Of a stretch of 64,000 nucleotides of DNA, positions 24,052 through 36,296 are shown piece by piece (position 1 is the stretch's first letter; each line of letters begins with the position of its first letter). This DNA comes from Diospyros lotus (Eukaryota; Streptophyta; Magnoliopsida; Ericales; Ebenaceae). Location of the stretch: contig NC_068346.1 of NCBI RefSeq assembly GCF_014633365.1, positions 35,589,191-35,653,190 of the forward strand, read 5' to 3'. The notes beneath the pieces were generated by a model. The model did not search any database, was not told where the DNA came from, and saw only the letters and a program-made list of their open reading frames with translations. The translations under genes and the position numbers were made by a program.

Positions 24052-24059
24052 TATAAATA
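24052..24059 (+). promoter_or_regulatory. TATA box of the germin-like gene
   Basis: TATAAATA, 130 bp upstream of the ATG at 24189, with a CT-rich tract just before it. A TTGAC W-box core (gtcaa on the plus strand) lies near 24008. Confidence 0.6.
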
Positions 24060-24188
24060 TGAAACCAGATTTTCTCTCCTCTCCATCATCTCGATCCCCT
24101 ATAATTTTCTTGGGTTTTTCTATATTCCCAAGCTTTGATTGCCTCACTTTCTGGGAATATAATAAACACGTACGTGCACCCAGCTGCC

Positions 24189-25090
24189 ATGGCTGCCGTT
24201 GCTAGGCTCTCTCTGGCGATGATCACTCTGGCTTTTGCGGCCATTTCCATCCCTGCTTCTGCAGATCCTGAATTGCTCCAAGATGTCTGTGTGGCTGATC
24301 TTACTTCCGGTATTTCACCTCCAAAAACTTCTTTCCTTTCTTCTCCATGTTCATGGTTTCCCCTTTTTTCTTTTCTGGGAGTAGAAGGGTGAAGGCAATT
24401 GGCACCCAATGTGCCATCCATAGGGGTCCTATCAATTCACGGGTCTCAAACTCACCATTGTTTACTGTATCTGCCACTAAACTAGCACCTTGGTGGTTAA
24501 TTTTCATGGTTTCTGTGTTTGATTCGGTAATGATCTCCATGTTTAATGCAGCGGTGAAGGTGAACGGATATCCCTGCAAGTCAAGCTTCAACGCCTCAGA
24601 CTTCTTCTTCGCCGGCCTGGCCAAGCCCGGCCTCACCAACAACACAATGGGATCAAAGGTGACCGCCGCCAATGTGGAGAAAATCCCGGGGCTCAACACG
24701 CTCGGCGTCTCCCTCTCCCGCATCGACTACTCTGCCGGCGGCCTCAACCCGCCGCACACCCATCCACGCGCCACAGAGATGGTGTTCGTCCTGGAGGGCG
24801 AACTGGTCGTCGGCTTCATAACCACCGCCAATGCGCTCGTTTCCAAGACCATCCAGAAGGGTGAGATCTTCGTCTTCCCCAGAGGCCTGGTTCATTTCCA
24901 GCAGAACAACGGCAAGAAGCCGGCCGCCGTCATCGCCGCCTTCAGCAGCCAGCTGCCCGGCACCCAGTCCATCGCCGCCACCCTGTTCACCGCCTCGCCG
25001 CCCGTGCCGGACGACGTGTTGACCAAGGCCTTCCAGATTGGCACCAAGGAGGTGGAGAAGATCAAGTCAAAGCTTGCACCGTCCAAGTAG
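24189..25090 (+). CDS. Germin-like protein (cupin superfamily)
   Basis: Two exons, 24189-24309 and 24552-25090, joined across a GT-AG intron, giving 219 residues. An N-terminal signal peptide (about residues 1-25, MAAVARLSLAMITLAF...ASA) precedes DPELLQDVCVADL; secretion to the apoplast is expected. The Cys in DVCVAD and the Cys in NGYPC form the conserved germin disulfide. Germin box 1 reads PGLNTLGVSLSRIDY. Cupin motif 1 has GGLNPPHTHPRATE with both His and the Glu that bind manganese. Cupin motif 2 has GEIFVFPRGLVHFQQNN with the third His. Family members are Mn-cupins with superoxide dismutase or oxalate oxidase activity, or act as receptors; oxalate oxidase activity cannot be judged from sequence. 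Exon 2 is markedly GC-rich, unlike its surroundings. Confidence 0.93.
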
Positions 25091-26627
25091 ATTGAAAGTA
25101 ATTGATGCCCAGGTTTCTTTTACTGTCGAGGAACCAACAATAATAATTATTGTTCCTGCAAGAACCCATTAATTGTTGTATTTTGTGTGACATTTTCATT
25201 TCATATAGCCTTAACAGCAAATAAGATGCCTCCAGAGATGAATTTGGGTTGCTTCTGTTCTGTTAAACCAATTTTCAACTTTTTATACCCATATTGTAAC
25301 CGTCGGTTATATGAACGTTGGATGACATTTTGTTGTCGGTATAATGCATACTTTCTCGTAAACGTGTTAGTTTCTCTTAAGATTAGTGGGGTCCATTTTG
25401 GATAAAGTAGGCGTAGGCGAGCCTTGGAGGCTTTGTTTGTCTACCAACCAATTGAATTTGGAAGCCAGACGTTTTAGATAAGGAAACTAAGTTTTGGTTT
25501 GCTTAAACATCAAACTAATGTGGCTTTACACTTGGGTCCAGACGATCTCAATGGGGTGTTGACGCAACGTTGGCAGATGAAAGGAATATTGAACCTATTG
25601 TCGAACCTTAATCATATCGGCACAGTATGAAGAGTCAACAGCTTCACAAGGACACTGTTTTCTCCCAAAAAGAGAAGGAAGTACTGAAGAACAACGACAT
25701 CTAATTCATCTTTCTCTGCCTCTATTATGGTGGACCAGAGAATAGCCATTTGAGCTACCAGCATGATGCTTTGGACACTGAAGTGTTGTTCGGTAACGAT
25801 TTGAGAGATTGAGAAATATCAACTGTAACAGGTGTTTAGGACAATCTCCGCATGATGGTAACATTGATGCATTACAACATCAAACAGCCACCACCACCCC
25901 GGCATCATTAGGGATTTGATAATGAACGATACAGCTCGTTAGAGTTGTCGTGCACTGCGCGCACAACGCGAAAATGAACTTTTAGAAATTGTACTCCTAA
26001 AACAGTAAGTTTCATGATGTATCAATCATTAGGTCATTACCTAAATGATTCCCTCCTGCTTTATGGGTTTTCTTCATTTTCTGGGCCAACCAGCAAGCAA
26101 GCATGTGCCTACTAATTGTTTAAGCAAACGCTCCTCACTTGGACGGGTTCGTACTAAAGCTAATATTTTCCTCTAGTGCTCTCTCTTTGTACGCTAACCA
26201 AAGCCTTAAAGTTGTATTGGCATCAATTATGAATTCAAAGAAACTATATCTTATCAAGATAACTACTGAAGACTCCATACCTCGCATGCACAAGGCAGCT
26301 TTTGAACAGAATATTTGGTTAGAGTTGATGCAGAGGTTGAGGCAAATCGAGGTGGCAATTTGATGAGAAGAATGACTAAAAAATTCAGTCGAATGGACTT
26401 TTTGGACCTCTATGAGTCAGAGCAACGGCTCTGTTTCAAACACCATTAAAGATCCACAAGATTACATATTTGCAACCCAAAATAACTGTTATCTGAAGAG
26501 GAAAAAGAGAAACTCAAAACAACTTAAATGAGTCAAAGATTACCGCCATGGCTAGGTAAACTGCAGTATTGAGTTCCATCTCTTCGAGGGAACAAGGAGT
26601 GGGTAGTCCTCTTCCATGGAAAATCGT
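25091..26627. other. Intergenic between the germin-like gene and PHYA (convergent)
   Basis: Holds the 3' UTRs of both convergent genes. No coding sequence, structural RNA or mobile element recognised. Confidence 0.4.
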
Positions 26628-29600
26628 TCAAACCCGAGGCTTACTGGCTGCAGCAGCAAGTTCAACAGATATAATGAAAGTGGACTTGCCTTCTTCGTTC
26701 AGATATTGAACATCACCACTCATGAGCTTCACCAGTTTTCTGCTTACAAGCAGGCTGATCCCCTCTTCAGATGCATCCGCTTCATCTCCAAACATCTGGC
26801 TCAATAATTCTTGTGGCACGCCACCTCCAGAATGTGTTATCCTGAGACCAAGAATATTAATTCCAGGAGACAAAGATTGTTGGCCAATTGTTCAATAAAG
26901 CAACGCACACAACCAATAACATTGTCATTACTTTATTCCTTGCGACTTATTATTCTTCCTCATATTTCTACCAGTTAAAATTTTCTTACTAACACACGCA
27001 GCTAAGATCAACAGTTATCTTTGATCACGGAAGTTCTGTCATGCACTTTCACAAGGGACAGGCAAATTGCTAGTGTAAACTAGTTTGAATTAGCATTGCA
27101 GCAAGTTCCTTTCTCAACTGCTCCATCTAAACAAAAGACAGCTGTATAATCTACGGCTTTTTTTCAGCATGATATGTTGAAATCTTAACTGAAGTAATAG
27201 TTTAACAAGTAATTTATTTAGACAGAAGAACAATTTAATTGAAGAATGAGCTAGGATCGCTGGAGGTCTAAAATTCACGTAGCCTAGAATTCTCTGGAGG
27301 TCCAAAATACCAATCTAAGAGTTGCTAGGACATATATAATTGATACTTTGCTATCTAGGCAAAATAGATATTGAACTCATGCATCTCAATTGCCTTTAAT
27401 TTTTGGACCTATGGTTCTAAAACTAACATTTTTCTTATTGAAAATAGTCCAACGCTTGGTCGAATTTTTAATCTCAATTATTGCTTCACTTCTGTAACGC
27501 TGAGAAGAACTCTAAAGTCTTACTGTGTTAGAATACCTGAATTCCAAGTGCACAAGCTGAATGGATTCTCCCAGATGATCCCTGGCCAAACTAGCAGCAA
27601 CACCTAGCTCACCTCCGTCAGGCATACAATCCACTGATGTGGACAAGAAATCAGCCAGGACCTGTTGAAGCCTTAGACTGTCTCCATATAAGGGTTCAAA
27701 CATGATATCTTCTGCCACCTCATTAACTATTCGAATTCCCTTCCCATTGCTCCTTGTCATTACTTGACTAATGGAAGCAAGCAACACTAGATGCAGTGTA
27801 AACTCCGCATTTTCAAGATCCAAATACCTGTCAATGGAGAAGATAAGAATTGAAGTCAACAGATGGGACAGAACTGTTTCCATTTAGATCATTCTCTCCC
27901 ACTTTTCATGGTGATAGCTATGAAAAATTGTGAAAGTGCTTGATCAGTATCATCTCGTCCATGGGGTGTTTGTCTGTTTCATAAGAGAGGCAAATTGTTG
28001 GATGGTACAATTAAATTCATCAAGTCACAAATGGAATAATAAGAAAAGTTTTCAAAGTTCACCTTATTCCTGCAGAGAATCTCTAATAGAAAAACACCCT
28101 TACAAGTGATATAAAACAACAGTTAGTTTGAAACCATAAAGTTCAAACACAAATCAGCACAGCATCAACATTGATCTGTTTCATTTTCTTATGGAGTATA
28201 GTAGAGTTCAGGATTTCACATTTATTTCTTAACCTCCATCAGGGAGGAGATAAGATATGGTAGAAGCCATTATTTAAGCAAAGAATTAATGCTATCTGAT
28301 TAGTCTGAGTGCAAGGGCTAAAGCAAACTGCTGTTTTCTGATTATCATACATGGAAACGCACAAAAATTCAAATATGAATTCTAAATGAAAATGAAAAGT
28401 AAAACTCATTGTAATGGATAGGGATTTATCATACCCCTCGATGATGCAATCAAGATCTGTGTCATCAAGAATTTTATTTAGCTGATTTTGGCATTGGGCA
28501 CCGACATGCAGGAGCTTTTTCTGTTCTTCTCCTATATCTGTTTCTTCCATCATCTTCCGAGAGAATATAATCCCTGCAAGGGGATTCTGGGTCTGTCTTC
28601 TAATGTATGCTAATAATTTTAATCTCTTCAATGCCGTTTGTTCTGTCAATTTCTGAAGATGCAGAGCCTGCCGCAGTTCTTGACTAGCTAACTGCAAGAA
28701 GCAAAATAGGCCTGTGACAGCACCCTCTCTATCTAATTTCTTGCTCAGACAAAGTAGACACTCTACATACTTCCCACTCCGTGAAAAGAAACCAAAAGAA
28801 ATCTTTTCTGAATCCTGAGCAGTCATTGCACTGTTCAGCACAATACCAAGATTTATGAACGCCTCTCGATTCCTGAGCCGGCAGCATGCTGAATTGATCC
28901 CAAAAACCTCACCTAGAAGCATTTTATTCATAACCTTTTCTCTATCCCACCCAGATACCTTTGCCATGGCTGTGTTCCACTCATTACACCAGCCAAATTC
29001 ATCTGTTCCAAATATCGGGGGCATCAAAGGGTTGGGGTTTTGGACAATAGCCTTGTAATCACCTTCAATTCTGATGAACTTGTCCAAAACTGTCTTTTGC
29101 CTAGTGATATCTTGTGCCACAAAACAGACCCCTGTGATATTCTCTCGAAAATCCCTGCTTACACAAGTGTTCACAACTAAGCTGATGGGGCCAGAGTCCA
29201 TCCTGAATCCATGTGTTTTAATCTCAAATTGGATGTTTTTCTCCTCTTTGCCTGATCAGAACAAGATACAATATTATAATCAAAAGGAGGTTCATAAAGA
29301 TGCATATTTTGTGTATAATCTATTTCAAGCCTAGCAGATGCAGGAAATTTTGGAAACTTTTTTTTCTTCCTGATATTTTCAATTTGAATGGGCTTGTAAT
29401 CCAATTCCTTGCTATTTAGTTAAGAGAGAAGGGATCAAATCAGATACCATACAATTTTATGCCCTGTGTGCCTTTTATGAAATTAATTGATCTACATGTA
29501 TTTTGTGTTTCTCTATTTAACACATATATAATGACTACAAAGCGATTACATACACACAATTTAAATTTACAATTCAAGTAGAATGAACATCATACCCTGC

Positions 29601-31636
29601 AATGCCGCATATAACATCTTCTTCACTTTATCAACTGAAGAGTCTTCCACGAGTAAGAGAAAATCTCTCCCAATTGATTCATTAACAGGCAGCCCAGTCA
29701 ACTCAGCAATTTTCATATTCCACCCATTGATCTGCCCATCTACATCAACTGCCAAGATTGGTGCTGTAGCTGTTTCAATCAGATGAGCCATCTCATTAGT
29801 CACTGCTTCCAGTTCCTCTGTCCCTTCAATTTTAAGGTCATTGAGCCTTGTAAGGGTAGAATTCATGTTTGAATCTACAGTTTCAGAATCTTTAAAAGCA
29901 TTCCTCAAGATAAGCTGCAAGGAGTGGATTGCGTCCATCTCATAGTCCTTCCATGGTGGACTTCTTGTTTTAATGGCTCCAAGGAAAGCATTAAATGACG
30001 ATCTTGGGTGCATCTTCTTGCAATCATCCTTCTCTGCTGGTTCATGCTTTGCACCACCCCATCGAATCTCTGCAGCCACGTGAGATCTGAACCAGAAAAG
30101 CATGCAATCAGATGTTATCCTCGCAGCTGCCATCCCACATACTACATCAACAAGAGCAGGAGCCCCTGGGAATCCAGCATCACACAAACTCTCTGTACTC
30201 AAACCTGTGGAATCCATATGGTACTCATTCAGCCATGAGACTATGTCATGCAGCTGGAAGTCAGATGGAGTTATTCCCATTTTGTAAATCATATTTTTGT
30301 ATAATAGGGCAGCCCCATCACATTTCAAAAGGTCCATTATATTTGGGCTCTGAGACACAATACCAAGGGGTGCATCTCGCATCAGCATGTCACACAGAAG
30401 AGTCTGAGTACGCAGAATATTCTTCTCAAGAATCTGATTCTCCAATTCTAACTCCTTGTTGACATGTATAGCAAACACTTGAGCAAGAAATTCACATGCA
30501 TAGCGAAGAGGGAAGGGAACAAACCTTGGAGCTGTATTATGACATACCACTAACCCCCAAAGCCTCTTCCCCTTTTGTAGCTGTGCAGATTCAGAGCTGT
30601 CTCCCTCTTCATCCCCCTCGTTGACTACAATAGACATAACCAGGGAAGCAATAGAGTTCATATTCTTCATATACTCTAAATGGCAACTGTGTGGTGCCCT
30701 GAGGGTTGAACCACATAAGGTTAGATCGAAAGAAAGTTTCTCATCTTGAAGCACTTTCACATTCTTTTCATGACAATCGCATATGATGCGAACCTTATTC
30801 TTCATGAACAAAAACCGTGCAGCTTGAGGAATATCTGTTGCTGGGTAATGTAAACCAAGATAAGGTTCTAGCCCTGGCTTTGTTATCTCAGAGAAGACCT
30901 CACCATGATCATCATCATGAAATCTATACATCATCACCCTGTCATAACCAGTGAGTTCAAAAACCTCTTCAACCATAGTATCACAAAGCCTTTCCAAGCT
31001 GCCACTGGGCAAAGACTGCAAACGGTTAATTGCTTTGGCTGCAAGCTTGTAAGATTGCAGTGCCCCAGCAGCAGTCATGGGGTTTTCATAAGGCTTCACA
31101 GGCTCAAAGTCCACAATCAAGCCACCAGTTACCCTATGGACAATTGCATAGAAAGGTTTTCCAGAAGCTCTGCAGTGGACTAAAATAGGATTAAAGAGAG
31201 AAACTTCTCGAAAACCCAAAGCCTTTTGCAATGCAGCAGCACTAGTGCCGGAAAAGATAGTTCTGACATCAGTTCCAATGCCGACACGAGGATCTTCTCC
31301 AATGCTTGGAACTGCATGACTAACCATTGTGAGCATTTCAGGAGCATTCTCACTGTAGGCTATCACTTTGAAGGTTTTCTCATCAAGGGCCAACAAGCAT
31401 CCAAAAGACTGGACCAGCTTGCCTTTTTGTATCTGATGGAGGAAAGCTGTTGTTACTTTGTCAGACTTAGGTTGTTGATCTCTGCTAGCCATCCCAGAAA
31501 TTTTCACCGAAGACGAGTAGTCAAAAGAACTACCTGACTCCTCAAAATCTGCATGGAGCCTAGCATCTACAGTTGTCTGAGCTATAACTCTAGCAATGTG
31601 CTTTGATCGCCCTGAACTATGTCTTGAAGATGACAT
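26628..31636 (-). CDS. PHYA: Phytochrome A
   Basis: Red/far-red photoreceptor, cytosolic in the dark and nuclear after light. Four coding exons: 31636-29596, 29251-28435, 27827-27537 and 26841-26628. All junctions are GT-AG and in phase, giving 1120 residues, the normal PHYA length. The Ser-rich start ([13 protein letters not shown]) and [15 protein letters not shown] are PHYA-like. An N-terminal PAS domain leads to a GAF domain with the bilin-attachment Cys318 in APHSCH (codon 30685-30683). A PHY domain follows ([10 protein letters not shown]). Two PAS repeats span exons 1-2 ([28 protein letters not shown]). The histidine-kinase-related region contains [26 protein letters not shown] and GGGVPQELL, without a phosphoacceptor His, as is usual for plant phytochromes. 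An in-frame ATG two codons upstream (31642) is an alternative start. No disabling change seen. Confidence 0.96.
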
Positions 31637-32960
31637 ATTCATCCAAACTGGTAAGAAGCGGAAGCCTCACTAATTATTGAATACTGCTACATTTTAAAAA
31701 CAGACAAAAAGAAACTGGAAAACATTAAAACAGTTTTTTTTTTTTTCTGAACCTATTATGCAGAATATAACAATTTCCATAACTGTTATCATCATAAAAT
31801 CTATAATAGTATTCTTGAAATTCATGTGAATATGCTTTACGTGTTGCTGAAAATATACATTGCCTTTCAAGGCCCAATCGTTATCACAAAACCCAATAGC
31901 AGGAAACAAATAGCCCTCCAGTTAAATTCAATTCATCCTCCTTCTCCACATGGTGATTAAACCAAGTTACTTGGGCACAGTAGCTCATATTCAAAGCTAA
32001 TAAAATTTCATGATAATCAATCACTTCAAACACAAAACACGCAGGAATGAAGAAGTTGGCATCTGTAATTATGCAATCAAAACTAGAACATGTATCGTAT
32101 CACCCAAAACATGGAAGAAATGAAAGAAAAACAAGAACCCACAAAATTTTAGGCCAAATACCACAGACAAACAACATCCCACTAAACAAACAAATGAAAA
32201 AGGGAAACTCAAACCTTGTTCTAAGGTTGCAGAGGCCCAAGACCAGAGCAATTTTGTGTTCAAATCTCATGCAAATGGCACTGAAACACCCAGCAGAGCT
32301 TAAAAGAGAAAATACCCAAGTTGAACCCAAATTCAGCCATGGGAAAGCTCACCATTGCCGCCCTCTCTGATCCACCACTGTCCCAAAAGGGACCACATCC
32401 GCCACTGCTCGCTGCTTCGAAGCCTACCCCATCTATGTTAAAACACCATTTCCAAGACATACTTATTCAATTTTCTATTAATAGCAAAGGCGGACAGACG
32501 GGGGAGAATAGCTGGAAGCCATCAGAATGGCGGTTTGGGTTCCATGCAAGGAAGGAAAGAGGCGACAATCCAGCACAGGATAACTGTCATCTCGGATATC
32601 TTAATTCGGATTCTGCTAATCTGGGTTTGGAATTTATCCGTATTGGTAACTTACGTGAATTTATCATGCCGGTAGATTCATAAGATCTTACGTGAATCCC
32701 AGGTGGTAGTTTAGTAACAGGTAACAGTATACGTGAGTACGAGGATTCAAGTTCAATTGTTGTGAGTTTCAATTATTCTTTTATTAAGCTCAGATGCGAT
32801 ATCCTTTAATGATAATAATATCGATTTAAAAGATGAAAAGATTAATAATGTTACTACAAAAATTTAACTAAATATGTTTAGAAAGACAGCTAATTTATTT
32901 TCAATCTTATGAATGCTAAACAAGATTATTAATCGTATTATGTTTAATCTCATAAAAGCA
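31637..32960 (-). promoter_or_regulatory. PHYA 5' UTR and promoter region
   Basis: Upstream of the ATG a pyrimidine-rich stretch ending aaatgtag (about 31690) looks like a 3' splice site, so a 5'-UTR intron is likely, as in other PHYA genes. The UTR exon or exons would then lie near 32200-32560, where composition is more balanced. Small open frames here (for example 32047-32370) are not supported as genes. Confidence 0.4.
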
Positions 32961-33024
32961 AGTTAGAGAAGATTAAACATCACATGATGTGCCTCATGCA
33001 CATTCAACCTTATCGTTTCACTAA

Positions 33025-33376
33025 GGAGGTGTTTGTTAATCAAGATATGGAACAGAAAAGCCAAGATATGGGATACATCCCAGATTTCTATCTTTTCTAA
33101 CGTGTTTGTTAAATTTATTTGACAATTCTTAGAAAAAAACATTAATGACCTCTCATCTTGATTTTTCAAGATATACTTATCTCTTTCCCCCCTCAAGATA
33201 AGCATATCTTGGTCTTTATAGATAAGAAAAAAAAGATATTTGTGTCTTCTAGTGTATTTTAAAAACTTTAACAAACAGCTTGATAAAAATCTGAGAATAC
33301 TTTCCAGTCTTATCTTGATCATTTCATATCTTGATCTGAAATGCATTCCAACCTTATCTTAATGCCTCTTATCTTG
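33025..33376 (+). mobile_element. MITE, right end truncated (family copy 1)
   Basis: About 350 bp, closely similar to 41558-41926. Starts GGAGGTGTTTGTTAATC; the shared stretch runs to cttatcttg at 33376. The right terminal repeat present in the other copy is missing, and copia gag sequence follows directly. Antisense open frames (32963-33346) are not genes. Confidence 0.75.
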
Positions 33377-33870
33377 AGCGATGTCGTGGTAAATGACAAC
33401 GCTGTCATGGATTTCCTCATTCAAGGAATTGAGTATCCATGACATTACCATGGAATGCAGGTGATCCCAATCATCTTTACCAGGGTCTCCTTCTACAAGT
33501 TTGAGAACTCCTCCATCGACAAAGACCATTTTGTGCTTTGACATGAAAGCAATAGTGATAGTGCTTTTCCAAGTGGAGTAGTTGCTTCCCTTTAGCAAGT
33601 GAGCGACCAGTTGGTCTCCCGATTGATCAAGAGTAAGATTTTGTTCACCCCCTTTAACAGGGATGACTATCACCCTCACTACTTTTGTGAGTGAGGGTGA
33701 AAAATAACGGAACAGACCGTTCCGTTATTTTTCGCCCTCACAAATACAATGAGGGTGATGGTCACCCCCGTTAAAGGGGGTGAACAACATCGCACTCATT
33801 GATCAGAGTTGCTGGGTTGATAATAGAGAGCCTTTCTTAGCTTGGTTGCAATTTTAGTTGCTTCTGCCAT
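33377..33870 (-). pseudogene. Copia gag fragment split by a palindromic MITE
   Basis: On the minus strand, MAEATKIATKLRKAL starts at 33870. After a 147-bp insertion (33641-33787) gag text continues with LLKGSNYSTWKSTITIAF, typical of the copia N-terminal gag domain. It ends abruptly at 33377. A primer-binding-site-like TGATATCAAAGTGG lies upstream near 33930, so this is the 5' end of a different copia element from the large one. Confidence 0.75.
33641..33787. mobile_element. Palindromic foldback MITE, 147 bp
   Basis: Near-perfect inverted repeat from ttgttcaccccctttaac to gttaaagggggtgaacaa, with ggaacagaccgttcc at the centre. The whole element could form one hairpin. It interrupts the copia gag fragment. 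I could not assign a target duplication or superfamily with certainty. Confidence 0.75.
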
Positions 33871-33879
33871 ATCGATTTG

Positions 33880-34054
33880 CTGGTTCACTTGAAAACAAAA
33901 TTCTATTTTTCTTTTTGAACCCACTTTGATATCATGTAAAAGTCTTTCAAATGAAAAAAAAAAATTGTTTACATTATATAGTGTGTAAAGGTATTTACTA
34001 GTCATGTATATATATATATATATATATATTGATGGTCGTTGAGATATAAAAAGA
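33880..34054. other. Copia 5' leader and LTR remnant with a TA microsatellite
   Basis: Contains the primer-binding-like site (minus strand) at about 33925-33940, an A run, and (TA)n at 34007-34029. The plus-strand RNase H fragment begins directly after. Confidence 0.4.
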
Positions 34055-34519
34055 ATGAAAAAAGAATTAGGGAAAGTACCAAGGAAGTCGCATATGGACA
34101 TGGCTCAATGTGTGATCAAATATCTACAAAATACTCCAAGTAATGGGATTTTTTATTCACAAAATAATGAACTCACCCTCAAAGCATTTTATGATGCAGA
34201 TTGGGGAACATATCTAACTACCTGGGAGTCAGTTACCGAATTCATCACATTATTAGGAAATACGCCTCTCGCTTGGCAATCAAAGAAGCAACCAACAATT
34301 GCTCTATCTTCCATCGAAGTTGAAAATCATGCCATGGCAAAGACAACCAAAGAGTTAGTTTGGCTATTCTCCATTCTGAAACACATGTTTGTCAATGCAC
34401 CCAAGCCTATTCACCTATTCTATGATAATAAGTCTATTATGCACATTGCAACTAATCTCATCTCTCACAGACGAACTAAGCACATCGAGATTGATTACCA
34501 CTTTGTCCCCAAGAAATAA
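34055..34519 (+). pseudogene. Copia RNase H / RT C-terminal fragment
   Basis: Open for 154 codons. QCVIKYLQNTPSNGIFYS, then AFYDADWG, LAWQSKKQPTIALSS, VWLFSILKH and YDNKSIMHIATN are the RT-end and RNase H landmarks of Ty1-copia pol. HRRTKHIEIDYHFV is the conserved C-terminal signature. The lysine-rich start and lack of upstream pol show truncation. Orientation is opposite to the gag fragment at 33377-33870, so two copies or a rearrangement are involved. Confidence 0.85.
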
Positions 34520-35040
34520 GAGAAAAAGTTAATTAAATGATGCAGAGCCGGTGCACATTGTCTCGTTGTACATAATTTTAGGAAGTTAACGAGATTTGAC
34601 CGATTTTGTGGGAAGTCGGCAAGGAATCCGTTTTAGAATCCGATTCTCCTGACATCTTTGTACTTTACAAATTGATTTGGACATTAACGAGATTTGACCG
34701 ATTTTGTGGGAAGTCAGAGAGGAATCCGTTTTGAAATCCGATTCGCTCGATATCTTTGTACTTTACAAATTGTTTCGGAAGCCGATTCTCCCAATATCTC
34801 TGTACTTTACAAATTGACTTGCTTTGACCATCATATAATCAACTTTGACCATAACGAAGAGCAGTGTATGCTGGATCAGCCAGCATTCATTGAATCGGTA
34901 GCTCCACTTTCTTTGGCAATCATAGTGTGTGTATATATACATATATAGAAATTAACAAAAATGGATTTCATTGTATTTGAGAAGAGAAGAAGAAGAAGAA
35001 ATTTTTATATCGCTCAGAGGCTAATTGTTTAGGTAGTAAT
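34520..35040 (+). repeat. Probable copia 3' LTR with tandem repeats
   Basis: Follows the RNase H stop. Contains a 98-bp tandem unit (aacgagatttgaccgatttt, starting at 34588 and 34686) and three copies of ctttgtactttacaaattg or a close variant. Ends in a purine-rich GAA tract near 34985-35000. LTR ends were not resolved. Confidence 0.5.
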
Positions 35041-35447
35041 CTGTGCTGATGATTACGATCTTACAGTTGATTACACATTAATTAAATTAATTATGAAAAT
35101 CATAAGCCATTGAGTCCTGATAATCAAAAAGGGGATTCCAGATAGCGAGACAAATTAATATCCAGACTTTAGAAATTAACTCAAAAGATCCATTCATCAA
35201 ACACGGCCAATTTGCATTGCAAATCAAAGACACTATAATCTAAATGTACTAAGAACAAAGGGACTGGACTCTTTTCTTACAAGATGGGAATTCAAGACAC
35301 CAAGAGACGATCGATCGACCAAACAAACTACAAGACTCAATTCGAAACTAAACCCATACTATAATCTGCATCAGATTATCAAAACATATAAAGAGAGACA
35401 AAACCACTTAAGATTAAACCACCCAGATCGATGGAGCGAGCTATCGT
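35041..35447. other. 3' flank of the MADS-box gene
   Basis: AT-rich non-coding sequence; the part near 35447 is the probable 3' UTR of the MADS gene. Nothing else recognised. Confidence 0.4.
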
Positions 35448-36296
35448 TCATGGAAAGAAGGGACCAGCAGGCCACACCACACTATGGCTGTCCCCAAATG
35501 GCAGCATCATCATCTCCTCCCCAGCACCACCAAAACCCAAATGCTCATTTGGGTTGTTCATCCAGTCCGTGAACCAGTGTGGCCTTTGCATGGCCTCCAT
35601 GGCCACAATTGGATCCACGATCGGCTTCTGCTCTTGAACCTGCTGCATTCTGTTCCTCATCATCATCATTTCACTAGTAGCAGCAGTAGTAATAATAGTA
35701 CTAGAAGTAGTAGTAGTATTTCTTGGTAGCAGCGGTGGTGCAAGAGGGACTAGTGGCGGTGGCGGCGGCGGCGCCTGCAGTGGCGGTGGCGGCGGCGGAG
35801 GAGGAGTAGGGGGAGGCGCGGCCGCCTTCCTCATGGACTCGATCCTCTTGTAAATGTCCTTCAAGTTCTGGTCAAGCAGCCAGCCGAGGTCATGGAGATC
35901 AGACATGGCCACGGTCTGCAGGGCCCTCCCAGTGAGGCAATGGAACATGAGCTCGGCCACCTCCTTCTCGCGGTTGTCCTTGAGCTGCTTCTTGAGCTGC
36001 TCGTTGGCCTTGGAGATCCTCTGCCGAATGAAGCTCTCCTGGTTCACCATCTTCTTGCTCTGCTCCATCTCCGGCATCCTCTTGAACTGCGCCAGCACGC
36101 GCTGGACCCCCAGCCCGTTGGGCCAAACCTCCGGCTGCGCGTCGTAGGGGCTATATATAATCGCGCACGCATCGATGCCGCACAGCGTGCTCAGCTCGCT
36201 CACCTTCTTCATCAGCCCCTTCTTCCTTTTCTTGAAGGTTGCTTTCCTTGCCGAATCATTGATGATGAATGCAAGCTTCACCTTCTTCCTAGTCAT
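35448..36296 (-). CDS. Type I MADS-box transcription factor (M-gamma, AGL80-like)
   Basis: Intronless, 282 residues. The chosen start is MTRKKVKLAF at 36296, the standard M-gamma beginning; an in-frame ATG at 36317 adds seven residues. The MADS DNA-binding domain covers residues 1-60: RKATFKKRKKGLMKKVSEL, then LCGIDACAIIYSPYD. Residues 80-160 look helical and charged (QRISKANEQLKKQL). A poly-proline block follows, coded by GGC/GGT runs on the plus strand. The C-terminal part is Met- and Trp-rich (HWFTDWMNN) and ends WPAGPFFP. M-gamma factors act mainly in the female gametophyte, central cell and endosperm as heterodimers with M-alpha partners. The absence of introns also fits type I. The immediate promoter is duplicated as an inverted repeat. 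Confidence 0.92.
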   Translation of the reverse strand: MTRKKVKLAFIINDSARKATFKKRKKGLMKKVSELSTLCGIDACAIIYSPYDAQPEVWPNGLGVQRVLAQFKRMPEMEQSKKMVNQESFIRQRISKANEQLKKQLKDNREKEVAELMFHCLTGRALQTVAMSDLHDLGWLLDQNLKDIYKRIESMRKAAAPPPTPPPPPPPPLQAPPPPPPLVPLAPPLLPRNTTTTSSTIITTAATSEMMMMRNRMQQVQEQKPIVDPIVAMEAMQRPHWFTDWMNNPNEHLGFGGAGEEMMMLPFGDSHSVVWPAGPFFP

